A stretch of DNA of 64,000 nt from Streptomyces sp. CB01249 (GTDB lineage Bacteria > Actinomycetota > Actinomycetes > Streptomycetales > Streptomycetaceae). The position numbers were made by a program, and so were the translations under genes. Position 1 is the stretch's first letter, and each line of letters begins with the position of its first letter. The notes beneath the pieces were generated by a model. It had not been told where the DNA came from. It saw nothing but the letters and a program-made list of their open reading frames with translations, and did no database searches. This document shows, in pieces, positions 8,744 through 17,571 of this stretch. The stretch is taken from positions 1 through 64,000 of the forward strand of contig NZ_LISW01000002.1 of assembly GCF_001905735.1 (NCBI RefSeq). The letters run 5' to 3'.

Positions 8744-9602
8744 ATGTAAAGCCTCCGAAGCCGTTCACGGCGTCTGCGATCTCATCGGACCCTGACACCG
8801 GGTTGTCACCGGTCACAGGGGTGGGTCCCTGCTTTTGCCCAGTCTCGATGATCTTCCAGTCCGAGCCGTTCCACGTGAGCTTCATGGTCACGGTGAACCA
8901 GCCGCTGGTCACCGGCTTGGTGGACTTTTCGCCGGTCAGACCGAACAGACCGTTGCACCAGACCGCAACCTCCGCCGTCTCGGCGTTGTACGTCTTGGCC
9001 TTCGTGCCCGTTGGCATGGTCCGGTTGACGAATGTGGATCCGGTGGGCGCGCTGCCGTCGGAGTTGAGTCCGATCTGCGCCAGGAAGTCCTGCGAATAGT
9101 CGGCGTCGAAGCCTGCCTGGAGGCTTTCCTTGGTGTCCGAGGCGGCGAGAGCCTGGACGATTTCGTGACGGCGGTCTTCATTGAACATGCCGTCAGAACC
9201 GAGTACTGCAGCGTAGTTCGCCGCCGCGCTCTCCGCGCCCTGTTGGTTGTGGGCGAAGCCTGAGGGGATGGTGCCGTTCTTGCCTGTTACCGGCTTTGTG
9301 CCGGTGGGGGCTGTCGGGGCGGCGTCCGCCTTGTTGCCGGAGGTGGTGTCGGACTTGCCGTTCGAGTCGGCCTTGTCGCCGCCCATGTTGGCGAAGGCGA
9401 TGGCGCCCAGCAGGAGGATCACCACGCCGGCGAAGGTGATGAGGGAGCGGGAGTTGCGGGCCGGGCGGCGGGGGCCGTAGGGGTCGCCGGTGGGGCCGTC
9501 GGGCAGGCGGGTGCGGGTCTGGCGGGTGCCGCCGATCGTGCTGTAGGCGTCGCTCGTGCGTCCCGCGTCGTTGCCGTAGCCGTCCTCGTCGCCGAGACTC
9601 AT
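8733..9602 (-). CDS. VirB8/TcpC-like single-pass conjugation-type protein
   Basis: This 289-residue protein has a cytoplasmic tail of about 50 residues, one membrane helix (about 54-72, SLITFAGVVILLLGAIAF), a Thr/Gly/Lys-rich spacer and an extracytoplasmic C-terminal domain of about 160 residues with mixed alpha/beta pattern. That order (short tail, one helix, NTF2-like fold) is the shape of VirB8 and TcpC, periplasmic or wall-zone scaffolds of type IV secretion. It is the first of the five overlapping genes. Function is inferred from topology and location. Confidence 0.68.
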   Translation of the reverse strand: MSLGDEDGYGNDAGRTSDAYSTIGGTRQTRTRLPDGPTGDPYGPRRPARNSRSLITFAGVVILLLGAIAFANMGGDKADSNGKSDTTSGNKADAAPTAPTGTKPVTGKNGTIPSGFAHNQQGAESAAANYAAVLGSDGMFNEDRRHEIVQALAASDTKESLQAGFDADYSQDFLAQIGLNSDGSAPTGSTFVNRTMPTGTKAKTYNAETAEVAVWCNGLFGLTGEKSTKPVTSGWFTVTMKLTWNGSDWKIIETGQKQGPTPVTGDNPVSGSDEIADAVNGFGGFTYAR

Positions 9603-9784
9603 GCCGCGTACGCCCCCTCAACCGTTGCTTGAACCACGTCGTAGTACGACGGTAGCCGTGCTGCTCTCCGCGCGGACGCGGTGTGGTGACTCGACATCAG
9701 GGGTACGCAACCTCTGCCGGTGGGCACGACGGACGGATGGGAGGGGTGGGGCGGACGAGCCCCGGGCTCAGGGGTGACGCCAGG

Positions 9785-10123
9785 TCAGACGGCCATCCCG
9801 TACACAATGGTGAACAGGGTGCCGAGCGATCCGATGATGAACACACCGGTCAGACCGGCCACGATCAGCCCCTTGCCCTGTTCCGCGCTGAAGGTGTCGC
9901 GCAGAGCCGTCGCGCCGATCCGTTGCTTGGCCGCCCCCCAGACCGCGATGCCGAGGCACAGCAGGATGGCGATCGCCATCACCACCTCGATCATCACGCG
10001 GGCCTCGTTGCCCAGGGTGCCGAACGGCCCCCAGTTCGGGGCGATTCCGCCGATGATGGTGGTGATGTCGCCCTTTTCAGCTGCCAGGATCATGTAAGTC
10101 ACCGCCCCAGTTGGGTAGTTCAC
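9785..10123 (-). CDS. Small two-helix membrane protein, possible VirB2/pilin-like subunit
   Basis: The 112 residues contain two long hydrophobic helices (about residues 45-65 and 88-110 from the longest start) joined by a short basic loop with AAKQRIG. This hairpin topology and size resemble VirB2/TrbC pilin-type subunits, though no processing site is evident. The longest start is GTG 10123; ATG 10093, giving a protein that begins MILAAEKGD, is at least as likely and has a GGGGCGGTGA stretch upstream. It lies 182 bp upstream of the five-gene secretion cluster on the same strand. Confidence 0.7.
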   Translation of the reverse strand: MNYPTGAVTYMILAAEKGDITTIIGGIAPNWGPFGTLGNEARVMIEVVMAIAILLCLGIAVWGAAKQRIGATALRDTFSAEQGKGLIVAGLTGVFIIGSLGTLFTIVYGMAV

Positions 10124-10372
10124 CGCCCGTACCGCATGGCACGGGTCACTCTCTATCTTCGCTGATGAAACTGGATTCGTACGACGGCTTCACGGCTCTC
10201 TTTACCCGGATCTCGCACATTTGACCGGTCTGACCGCCCTGACCTGCGGATCGAATCGGTGTGTGGGCGAAATGCGTATGGTTACTCTGTGTATCACGGA
10301 GAGTGACGCCGGGCAATGATCGTCATCGCGCCAGACCGGCCGAGATGTGCCGCGGTGGCCGAATCGCCCACT

Positions 10373-11062
10373 TCAGGGCGGCGGGGGCGAGGCCGGAGCG
10401 CCCATCGGGCGCAGCAGCGGGTGACGCGGAACCGGTGGGCGCGACGGGGTCTTCCAGTACGACGGTGGCCGGAAATCGCACCATGAGCCGTCGAAGGGAA
10501 AGGTTCCGGCCTCGGCGAGCTGTGCGACGGTCGCTCCTTCGGACCGGATCGCCAGCGCTTCCTCGGCCGTCCAGTACGCGGGGTGGCCGGTCTTCTCGGC
10601 GAAGGACTGCTCGTCCTTCCAGCTCCACGTCCGGTCCGGGGCGACGTTGATGTCCAGCTCGTGGTCGGCGATGTCGATGTCCGCGCCGTGATGCACGCGC
10701 CGTTCGAGGTTGACGTACCAGCCGCGGAACTTGTGTCTGCGGCCGAAGAGCCACAGCACTGCGTGGGCCGCCCCTGTTGGCTGGTAGAAGAGGGCGTCGC
10801 CCATCGGCCAGCGGCCGGCGACGACGGGGAAGCCCTCGGCCGGGCGCTCGTGCGGGGCGATGTCGCGCAGGTGGGTCACGCCGCGCGGGAGGGCGGTGCG
10901 CCACATCGGGGTGCCCGATTTCATCCACACCAGTTGCCCGGTGTCCGTTCGTTCGACCAGGCGCACGGGGACGGAGGCGCTGAGGTGGCCGCCTATGAAC
11001 AGGTTCCAGTGCAGGATCTGGCCGGGTGTGCTGCTTGCGGTGTCTCTGTTGTCCTCTTTCAT
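10373..11062 (-). CDS. DUF402-domain protein, probable nucleotide phosphohydrolase
   Basis: The 229-residue protein carries the DUF402 signature: FRGWYVNLE, an Asp-rich stretch in ADIDIADHELDI, then SWKDE. In the family (FomD, staphylococcal Ntdp) such acidic residues hold divalent metal for nucleoside di/triphosphate hydrolysis. The chosen ATG at 11062 leaves GGCGGGA about 12 bp upstream; another ATG lies at 11074 but touches that RBS. The last 25 residues are Pro/Arg-rich and low complexity. There is no obvious operon partner, and the exact substrate cannot be told. Confidence 0.85.
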   Translation of the reverse strand: MKEDNRDTASSTPGQILHWNLFIGGHLSASVPVRLVERTDTGQLVWMKSGTPMWRTALPRGVTHLRDIAPHERPAEGFPVVAGRWPMGDALFYQPTGAAHAVLWLFGRRHKFRGWYVNLERRVHHGADIDIADHELDINVAPDRTWSWKDEQSFAEKTGHPAYWTAEEALAIRSEGATVAQLAEAGTFPFDGSWCDFRPPSYWKTPSRPPVPRHPLLRPMGAPASPPPP

Positions 11063-11154
11063 GCGATTGATCATTCCCGCCGCGCGGGCGCCGGACACGT
11101 GCGGCCGGACACGTACAGGCAGCTCAGGAAGCGTCCCTGACGGGGCGTCGTCCG

Positions 11155-11589
11155 TCAGTCGGTGGCGATGCCGCGGCTCGCGAGGACGTCGGTGTCGAAC
11201 GACATGCCGATTCCGCAGTTGTCCACGCCCTCGATCAGCCGCAGGTTCGGCAGCAGGTCCAGGTCGTCCAGCGAGCCCACGTCGAAGAGGTCGTCCTCTC
11301 CGTCCCATACCGGGGCGCACTCCTGGTAGACCTGAAGGCCGCCGTCGACGTCCAGCGTCTCGACGGTCGCCAGGAGCTCCGGGCTGATCTCCAGCGCCTC
11401 GAAGTAGGCGCGGGCCTCGTCCAGGACGGTGAACGCGAGGTCGTTGTCGTAGGCGTAGGTCTGCGGGTCGTCGATGCCCTTCGCCTTCAGGCAGTCGGCT
11501 ATGCGGAAGGCCGGGGTGAGCGTCTCGTCGTCGTACATGAGCTTGTCGATGACGATCAGCTTGAAGTTGAAGTCGCGGAAGGCAGGCAT
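11155..11589 (-). CDS. Conserved acidic protein, DUF6892-like
   Basis: This 144-residue acidic soluble protein starts with FRDFNFKLIVIDKLMY and includes an Asp/Glu-rich C-terminal half with DDLFDVGSLDDLDLLPN. I believe the first segment marks the DUF6892 family, for which no activity is known to me. It has no signal or membrane segment. The ATG at 11589 was chosen because the conserved FNFKL segment follows at once, although the frame stays open upstream. A hairpin (11605-11643) separates it from the lipoprotein gene on the same strand. Confidence 0.72.
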   Translation of the reverse strand: MPAFRDFNFKLIVIDKLMYDDETLTPAFRIADCLKAKGIDDPQTYAYDNDLAFTVLDEARAYFEALEISPELLATVETLDVDGGLQVYQECAPVWDGEDDLFDVGSLDDLDLLPNLRLIEGVDNCGIGMSFDTDVLASRGIATD

Positions 11590-11604
11590 GCCCGGATCGT
11601 AGCG

Positions 11605-11643
11605 GTGCCCTCGGACAGACCGTCGTGGTCCGTCCGAGGGCAC
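11605..11643 (-). terminator. Hairpin terminator after the DUF4232 lipoprotein gene
   Basis: A perfect 12-bp inverted repeat (11605-11616 with 11632-11643), extended by a GAC/GTC pair inside the loop, lies 18 bp past the stop of the minus-strand lipoprotein gene. There is no clear T-run, which is usual for Streptomyces terminators. Confidence 0.65.
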
Positions 11644-11660
11644 CGTCGTGGCCCGGGGGA

Positions 11661-12446
11661 TCAGGGCTTCGTGTTCGCCTGCTTCATGGAGGCCACCGCG
11701 TCGGCGACCGTGCGCTCGTACAGGCCCAGCTTCGGGGTGCCGACCTTCACGTCGGGGCCGAGCGGGAAGTTGAGCTGCTCGGCGTTGGCCATGTGGTCGC
11801 CGTCGGCGAGTACGTTCAGCTCGTCCACCCAGGTCACGCCGTTCCCGCCGCCCGGGTTGAGGTCGATCACCGCGATCGCGGCGGTCTTCGGCTTCACCGG
11901 GTACGCCGGTGCGCCGCCGAGGCCGCCCGGGACCAGCGGGATGATGTCGCCGCTGTGGTCCGTGGCCTTCGCCGCGCCCAGGCTGACGCGCGGGAAGTAG
12001 CTCAGGCCGCAGGAGTTCTTGCCGGTGTTGTTGACCTCGATCACGTGCTGGGTGGCCGAACCCTCGCGGGCGTACACGCGCACCGACAGGTCGCCGCTCT
12101 TGCAGGGGTGCTTGTACGCGTAGGAGTCGCTGGTGTCGCCGGCGGCGGACCCGCCCGTCTTCGCGGCGCCCCCGTTGGACTTGCCGGTGCTGGAGGTGAC
12201 CGCGTCCGTGGAGCCGCCGCCCGTCTTCGCTCCGTCGCCCGCGGTGCTGCCCTGGTCCTGGGCGGCGTCGGCGGTGTCCTTGGAGGTGTCCTTCGCGGCC
12301 ACGGTGGCCTTGGCCGAGGCGGAGTCGTCGGCCGGGCCTGCCGCCTTCGTCCCGCCGCCGTCCCCGCCGCAGGCGGTGAGGGCGAGGGCGAGCACGGCGG
12401 TGGCGGCGGCGCCGAGGACGGCGGTGCGGTTGCGGAACGTACGCAT
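11661..12446 (-). CDS. DUF4232-type secreted lipoprotein
   Basis: The 261-residue precursor has a short basic N-terminus, a hydrophobic helix and the lipobox LTAC (Cys about residue 26), then an 80-residue Ala/Thr/Lys/Gly-rich spacer and a C-terminal beta-rich domain. That domain begins CKSGDLSVRVYAREGSATQH and resembles DUF4232, common in actinobacterial lipoproteins, with two Cys (CKSG and SCGLSYF) that may form a disulfide. It would be anchored to the outer face of the membrane. Function is unknown. Confidence 0.85.
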   Translation of the reverse strand: MRTFRNRTAVLGAAATAVLALALTACGGDGGGTKAAGPADDSASAKATVAAKDTSKDTADAAQDQGSTAGDGAKTGGGSTDAVTSSTGKSNGGAAKTGGSAAGDTSDSYAYKHPCKSGDLSVRVYAREGSATQHVIEVNNTGKNSCGLSYFPRVSLGAAKATDHSGDIIPLVPGGLGGAPAYPVKPKTAAIAVIDLNPGGGNGVTWVDELNVLADGDHMANAEQLNFPLGPDVKVGTPKLGLYERTVADAVASMKQANTKP

Positions 12447-12712
12447 GGGATTCCCCGAAGTGTGTGGCGGTCGGTGGGTCGGTCGGTGCAGACAGGGCCG
12501 GGATCTGCGGCGAACCGCTCCCCCTCCGGACCGTCTGACAGGGGAAGCCTCCCGCGCGCCGCTCATGTTCTGCTAACGCCTGCCTGACGTCCGGCTGACG
12601 TCCCTCGTGACGTCCCTCGAACGGGGGCTTCGGCCGGTGCATGGCCAGGTGGCCGTGCGGGAAGACCGGGTCCGCGCGTGACTTCGGCGGTCCGATCACC
12701 GTTAGATGTGAT

Positions 12713-13909
12713 GTGCCCAAGCCTGTCGTGTCCGCCGTGCCGCCCGTGACGACCGCTTCCGCCGGAGACGGTGTCGCCGCCTCGCCGCCTCCCTTCCTGC
12801 TCACACCGCGCCAGGGGGAGGGCGCCCGTGCGCTCCTCTCGTACGTGGCCGGCCTGCCGCTGGACTCCGTCGACGCGCGGCTCCTGGCTGTCGTCGTGGG
12901 GATCCGGGCCGCGCGGACGGGGGCGGGCAACCTCACCGGGACCGATCTGCGGTCGTTGCGGCTGGAGGACCCGGAGGGTGCCCTCGCCGAGCTGGCCGCG
13001 GCGGGGTGGGAGGTGCCCGGGCAGCTCATCGGCGGGGAACCGGACGTGCCGTACGCCATCGTGGTGCCGGAACTGGCCCCGGGGCCCGACCGCGCACTGA
13101 GCCTCGGCAAGGACGCGCGGTCGCGGGTATCGGGCTGGTCCATGCGTACGAGGCTGGCCAAGCCGGTACGGAAGGGGGCGTCGGGGGTCCGGCTGGCCGC
13201 GCTGTTCCTGGCGGCCCACTGCTCCGACGAGCTGGTCGGCCAGGCACCGGCCGAGCTGCCCGCCGCCTGTTACGGGGCGGTGCCCGTGCTCCTGGAGAAG
13301 GGGTTCCTCGCGGAGGTGTCCGGGCAGACCTACCGGCTCGGTGAGTCGGTGAGGCACCTCGCGGGCCGGTTCCGTACCCCGGAGGAGATTGCCGCGATCG
13401 CGCGGGCGGAGGAGGAACGTCGGGCGGCCCGGGCGGCGGCCGCGGCCGCCGAGCCCCATCCGGAGAGCTGGGCGGCCTGGAAGTCCGGCGTCAGCCCCGC
13501 ACTACGGCGGCACGCGGAGGCGGTCGAGGCGTGCGCGCTCTGCCACCTCCCCTTCGTGCGGCTCGCTCCGGCGTTCATGTGCGGGCCGTCCCCGCTGCCG
13601 GCGCCCCGGGCGGCTCTCGACGCGTACGAGTCGTGGAGGGCCGCCCATCCGGACTGCGGGCGCGAGGCGGCCCTGTACACCGTCGAGTTCCGGGCCGAGC
13701 ACGGCCACGGGCCGTCGCACGGCCAGCTGTGCAAGGGCCTGCGGTGGAAGAAGCTCGGGCGGGAGCTGCGCGGGGTCATCGTGCACACCCTCATCGAGGA
13801 GGGCTGGCTGACGTCCACGCCTCCGGTGCCGTGGACGCTGCGGCCGGGGAGGACCGCCCAGGCGCAGGGGATCGCCCTGCCCGGACAGGCGGTGCCTGCC
13901 GGCCGCTGA
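12713..13909 (+). CDS. Unrecognised soluble protein with CxxC motif
   Basis: I do not recognise this family. The 398-residue product from GTG 12713 has no signal or membrane segment. Its first half is Leu/Arg/Ala-rich with helix-turn-helix-like repeats. An Ala/Arg/Glu-rich helix lies near residues 225-245, and a CALC motif with a later Cys (AFMCG) near residues 275-290 could bind metal. The C-terminal part includes SHGQLCKGLRWKKLGRELRG, which looks like a small winged-helix-type nucleic-acid-binding segment. The start is uncertain: upstream codons stay open to 12641 and no clear ribosome binding site is present. It converges with the ltrA-like gene, with 2 bp between stops. Confidence 0.72.
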   Translation: MPKPVVSAVPPVTTASAGDGVAASPPPFLLTPRQGEGARALLSYVAGLPLDSVDARLLAVVVGIRAARTGAGNLTGTDLRSLRLEDPEGALAELAAAGWEVPGQLIGGEPDVPYAIVVPELAPGPDRALSLGKDARSRVSGWSMRTRLAKPVRKGASGVRLAALFLAAHCSDELVGQAPAELPAACYGAVPVLLEKGFLAEVSGQTYRLGESVRHLAGRFRTPEEIAAIARAEEERRAARAAAAAAEPHPESWAAWKSGVSPALRRHAEAVEACALCHLPFVRLAPAFMCGPSPLPAPRAALDAYESWRAAHPDCGREAALYTVEFRAEHGHGPSHGQLCKGLRWKKLGRELRGVIVHTLIEEGWLTSTPPVPWTLRPGRTAQAQGIALPGQAVPAGR

Positions 13910-13911
13910 GG

Positions 13912-15108
13912 TCAGTGCGCCGCGGTTCGCCCGGCGCCGCTGCCGGCGTCCCGGGCGGCCAGGAGCAGGGTCGCCGCGATGAGCAGTGCGGTGACGATGC
14001 CCGTGGTCAGGATGGGGGACGGGGCCCAGGTGGCCGCCAGGACCGCGAGGACCGCCACCGGGTGGAGCACGTCGGCCGCGCGGCGAAGTCCCGCGGTGCG
14101 GTGGTGCAGCAGCCAGACGAGGGTGATGAACACGGCGACCGGGACGGTGTAGACGGCCGCCGCCGTGCGGTCGGAGATGTGGCCGTGACCCGCGGTGTGC
14201 GCGACGTTGAGGGCGAGCCCGGCGCCGACCGCGGCGGCCGACGCGAAGACGAGGTAGTGCCCGTACCCCCACAGCAGCGCCGTACGCAGGCTGGTCAGCA
14301 GCCGGGGTGCGCTCTGCGCGAAGTACAGCCACCACAGGGCGAACACCGTCAGGAGTCCGCCCGCGACCAGTGCGGCGAGGTCGCCGAGCGCCGCGTGCGT
14401 GTCCAGCGCGGCGCGTACGGCACCGGTGGCGGCGGTGATGGACTCGCCGAGCACGATCAGCGTGAACAGCCCGTACCGTTCGGCGATGTGGTGCGGGTGC
14501 CAGGTGGTGGTGGTTTTACGCTCCGCCAGTGCGGGAACGGCGATTTCCGCGACGACGAGGACCGCGAACGTCACCAGACCGGTGTCCTCGGGCAGGGCCA
14601 GTCGTACGACCCAGCCGATCTGCACCAGGAAGATCCCGGCGGCGTACCCCAGGCAGGTGCGGCGGCGCTCCGGGTCCGAGCGGGCGGCGCGCAGCCACTG
14701 CGTGACCATGGCGAGCCGCATGATCACGTAGCCCCAGGTGATGACGGTGAAGTCCTCGTGCTCCAGCGCCTCGGGCGCGCCCGCCGCGAGGACGAGCGCG
14801 CCGGTGATCTGTACGAGCGTCAGCAGCCGGTACGGGACGTCGTCGGTGTCGTACGCGGAGGCGAACCAGGTGAAGTTCATCCACGCCCACCAGATCGCGA
14901 AGAACACCATCGCGTAGCCGAGGACGGCGTGGCCGATGCGGCCTGCCGCGAGTTCGTGCTCGAAGGCGGACGCGGCCTGGGCGACGGCGGCGACGAAGCA
15001 GAGGTCGAAGAAGAGTTCCAGCATCGTCGAGGCGCGGTGCTGCTCGTCGGCGCTGCGCGCCACCATGGGGCGGTGCCAGAAGCTGGGGGAGGGGGACGAT
15101 GAGCTCAT
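13912..15108 (-). CDS. LtrA (low temperature requirement A) family membrane protein
   Basis: The 398-residue polytopic protein has about 11 membrane helices and the LtrA hallmarks: LELFFDLCFV near residues 29-38, an IAERYGLFTLIVLGES segment in the middle, and a second RTALLWGYGHYLVFASAAA region. The family is required for growth at low temperature in Listeria, but its biochemical role is unknown. ATG 15108 was chosen because the conserved part starts soon after; upstream in-frame codons look non-coding. It is monocistronic and divergent from the gene at 15241. Confidence 0.88.
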   Translation of the reverse strand: MSSSSPSPSFWHRPMVARSADEQHRASTMLELFFDLCFVAAVAQAASAFEHELAAGRIGHAVLGYAMVFFAIWWAWMNFTWFASAYDTDDVPYRLLTLVQITGALVLAAGAPEALEHEDFTVITWGYVIMRLAMVTQWLRAARSDPERRRTCLGYAAGIFLVQIGWVVRLALPEDTGLVTFAVLVVAEIAVPALAERKTTTTWHPHHIAERYGLFTLIVLGESITAATGAVRAALDTHAALGDLAALVAGGLLTVFALWWLYFAQSAPRLLTSLRTALLWGYGHYLVFASAAAVGAGLALNVAHTAGHGHISDRTAAAVYTVPVAVFITLVWLLHHRTAGLRRAADVLHPVAVLAVLAATWAPSPILTTGIVTALLIAATLLLAARDAGSGAGRTAAH

Positions 15109-15240
15109 GGGGGCGCATTCTTCCGGCTGGGCGGGGAAAGCACGCGTGAACCGCGCCCGGGGGAAAAGTGCTGGCGTGGTGATGCGGGGCTCTGCCACAC
15201 TCCGCGCCATGACCTATGGAATCGAGAACCACCCCGCCCG

Positions 15241-17001
15241 TTGAGCGCCCCGGAAGAGCGCGGAGCGCTCACTCCCCGGCCCTCCTCCCTGTACGCGTGC
15301 GCGCTGCGTGTCGAACACGCCGAGCCCGAGGGGCCTTGGTGCCTGGCGGACGCGGCGCCGCCCGTACCCCGCCGTGGCCCGTCCAACCGGGTCAGCCGCG
15401 ACTTCACTCGAACCAAGGACGAACTGAACCGTCTTCTTCGTCCGTTGCTGGCCGCGCCCGACCCCGTCGAGGCGGCTGAAGAGGTGCATCGGCGTCTTGA
15501 TGCCCTGGACCCGCCTGTCAGGCACCGCACGCTGCGTCTGCTCGTCGCCGGGATGCCGGTGGAGAACGAGGAACGGGCGCGGGCGCTGGCGCGAGTGCTC
15601 GTGCGTACGGGGACCGGTTACCGGGCCGTCTGCGTCGGGCTCGCCCTGCTCACCGGGCTGGGTGAGTCGCAGGATGTGCCGTATCTCCGGACCCTCGGCC
15701 GGCTGCGCACCCTCGTGGACCCCGTCGTCCACGCACTCGACGCCCTGGACCGGTCGGCCGGAGCGCTGCTTGAACTCCGCAACCAAGGTGAGCCCGTGAC
15801 CTTCGGGCCGCTGCTCGCCGCCCTCGACGCCGGTGACCATACCGCCGTACGGGAACGGCTGGTTGCGCTTCCGGGGGGTGTGGGACCCGAGGTGGCGCGG
15901 AGGGTGGCGGAGGCGTCCGGGTTGGTGGATCTGCTGGCCGAGGTGCCAGCGCTTCCGGCTTCCGAGGGCGCCGCGTTGGTCGCCCGGACTGGGCGGCTGC
16001 TGTTCCTCATGACCAGCCTCCGCGACTATCGGCCCGCGATCCTTTCCTACCTGGACGCCCCTCGCGCGTACGAAGCGTTCGCGCGGGGCGCCGGGCTCCT
16101 TCCCCCCACGCTCGACCACCATGCGCTTCTCCTGTCCGCCGTTCAGGAGCTGAGCACGGGGCCCGCCGTGCTGCACGACTGGGGGCCCGGGCGGCGTGAG
16201 GCGGCACTGTCGGAGCTGACGGCCGTCCTGAGGCGGCCGGAGTGGTGTGTGGTGCCGGACGAGCAGGGCGACGAGCCCGGTGTGCGGTGGCGGGTCGCGT
16301 GGGTGCGGCGTACGCGGGCGCAGGTGCTGGGGGCGCCGCAGGAGACGGGTGCGCGGTTGCGTATCGCCGTGCACGAGCGTGACCCCGGCGATTCGGGCGC
16401 CGTCGAGGCGCGCGTCCTTGTCGACGGGCGGCCGCTGGTCCCGGACTACTTCGGTCACGGACCCGCGCACTCCCCCGAGGAGTTGCTGTTCCCCGGCACC
16501 CTGCGGGCCACGGACGAACCACGCGAGGTGCAACTTGCCGAGGCGTACTGCACGGAGGGCTGTTGCGGTGCGCTGTATGTCACCGTCCGGCGCGACGGGG
16601 ATCAGGTCGTCTGGTCCGGCTGGCGATGCCCCGTTCCGCCGGGCGGCAAACGGGAACTGCCCGAGCTCCGCTTCGACGCCGCCGCGTACGACGGCGAGAT
16701 CGCCCGGGCGTCGGACGACGAGAGCTGGATGTGGCCCGCCCGCCGGACCGCCCGGCTGATCGCCGACGGGCTGCGCGGCCGGCCGGACCTCCTCGCGCGC
16801 TGGAACGTCCGGCTCGACTGGGCCGGAACGGCCTCCAGTAACCCCGACGACACCCTGATCAGCCTCTTCTACGACGGCGAGGACGGCTACGTACGGCAGA
16901 TCCGCTGGCGCATCCCCGAGGACGGCACCCCGCCGGAGGACCGTGCGGCGGCCGCGTTGCGGCGGCTCGGCGAGGAGGATCCGAGGGCGTACGGGAGTTA
17001 G
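15241..17001 (+). CDS. Unrecognised large soluble protein with YCxxGCC motif
   Basis: This is a conserved-looking protein of up to 586 residues that I cannot assign. Residues 60-300 are alpha-helical and Leu/Arg-rich, like HEAT/armadillo-type repeats. The C-terminal half is beta-rich with the motif AYCTEGCCGALYV (near residue 437), then VWSGWRCP, giving four Cys that could form a metal site. The TTG start at 15241 overlaps the stop of an 11-codon ORF (15209-15244), and the first 45 residues look unlike the rest, so the true start may be further in. A hairpin (17053-17086) follows the gene. Confidence 0.7.
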   Translation: MSAPEERGALTPRPSSLYACALRVEHAEPEGPWCLADAAPPVPRRGPSNRVSRDFTRTKDELNRLLRPLLAAPDPVEAAEEVHRRLDALDPPVRHRTLRLLVAGMPVENEERARALARVLVRTGTGYRAVCVGLALLTGLGESQDVPYLRTLGRLRTLVDPVVHALDALDRSAGALLELRNQGEPVTFGPLLAALDAGDHTAVRERLVALPGGVGPEVARRVAEASGLVDLLAEVPALPASEGAALVARTGRLLFLMTSLRDYRPAILSYLDAPRAYEAFARGAGLLPPTLDHHALLLSAVQELSTGPAVLHDWGPGRREAALSELTAVLRRPEWCVVPDEQGDEPGVRWRVAWVRRTRAQVLGAPQETGARLRIAVHERDPGDSGAVEARVLVDGRPLVPDYFGHGPAHSPEELLFPGTLRATDEPREVQLAEAYCTEGCCGALYVTVRRDGDQVVWSGWRCPVPPGGKRELPELRFDAAAYDGEIARASDDESWMWPARRTARLIADGLRGRPDLLARWNVRLDWAGTASSNPDDTLISLFYDGEDGYVRQIRWRIPEDGTPPEDRAAAALRRLGEEDPRAYGS

Positions 17002-17052
17002 CACCGGTCCATCGATCGGGTGATCCCCGGGCGGGGGCGAGGCGTTGGCAGG

Positions 17053-17086
17053 GCCGGGGAGCGGGGGTGTGCCCGCTCCCCGGCCG
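17053..17086 (+). terminator. GC-rich hairpin terminator
   Basis: A perfect 14-bp inverted repeat (17053-17066 with 17073-17086) and a 6-nt loop lie 52 bp after the stop at 17001 and 80 bp before the Esx-like gene. It probably ends the unknown upstream gene and insulates the Esx/hydrolase cassette. Confidence 0.7.
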
Positions 17087-17166
17087 CTGTGTGTCCGGCG
17101 TGTCGCGGTTGCCGCGTTTGGCACAGTGCCGCTCCACGATCTTCGTGATCAAGAACGGGGTGGACG

Positions 17167-17571
17167 ATGAGTGGTGCGCGGTTGAGGCTGGTCGATCTCG
17201 CGGGTGGCGGCGGGGGCGGCTCCGCCGCCGGCGGTGGCCCTGCTGCCGGGGATGAGCTGCGGCACAGCGGTGGTGCGTGGCTGCGGGCCGCCGGGGGTGC
17301 GGAGGGAATGGGGGCCCATCTCGGTCCCGTACGCGGGGAACTGACGACGGCGCACGAGGGGCTGATCGCGGGGACCGCCGGTCTGAACTCGCTGGCCGAG
17401 CTGGGTGCGGTGCGGGAGTCCTGGGTGCGCCGTGTCGAGTCCGCCCGCCATGAGTGCGGGGCGCTCGCGGGCAGCCTGCGCGCTGTCGCGCGGGCGCAGG
17501 GGGAGACGAATGAGTCCGTGCGGTCGTCCTTCTCGCCCGTCGCTCGGCTGACCCACGGGGTCGAGCGGTGA
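17167..17571 (+). CDS. Esx/WXG100-like small helical protein
   Basis: The 134-residue product has a Gly-rich N-terminus (about residues 12-28) followed by helical segments. A Leu-Asn-Ser-Leu turn near 77-81 and a single Trp (ESWVRRVE) give it the look of Esx-like partners or the first half of type VII substrates. The canonical WxG turn is absent. The stop overlaps the next gene's GTG start by 4 bp (GTGA), so the two proteins should be made in similar amounts, as expected for a chaperone or targeting partner of the hydrolase. Family assignment rests on size, helical pattern and neighbour. Confidence 0.65.
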   Translation: MSGARLRLVDLAGGGGGGSAAGGGPAAGDELRHSGGAWLRAAGGAEGMGAHLGPVRGELTTAHEGLIAGTAGLNSLAELGAVRESWVRRVESARHECGALAGSLRAVARAQGETNESVRSSFSPVARLTHGVER

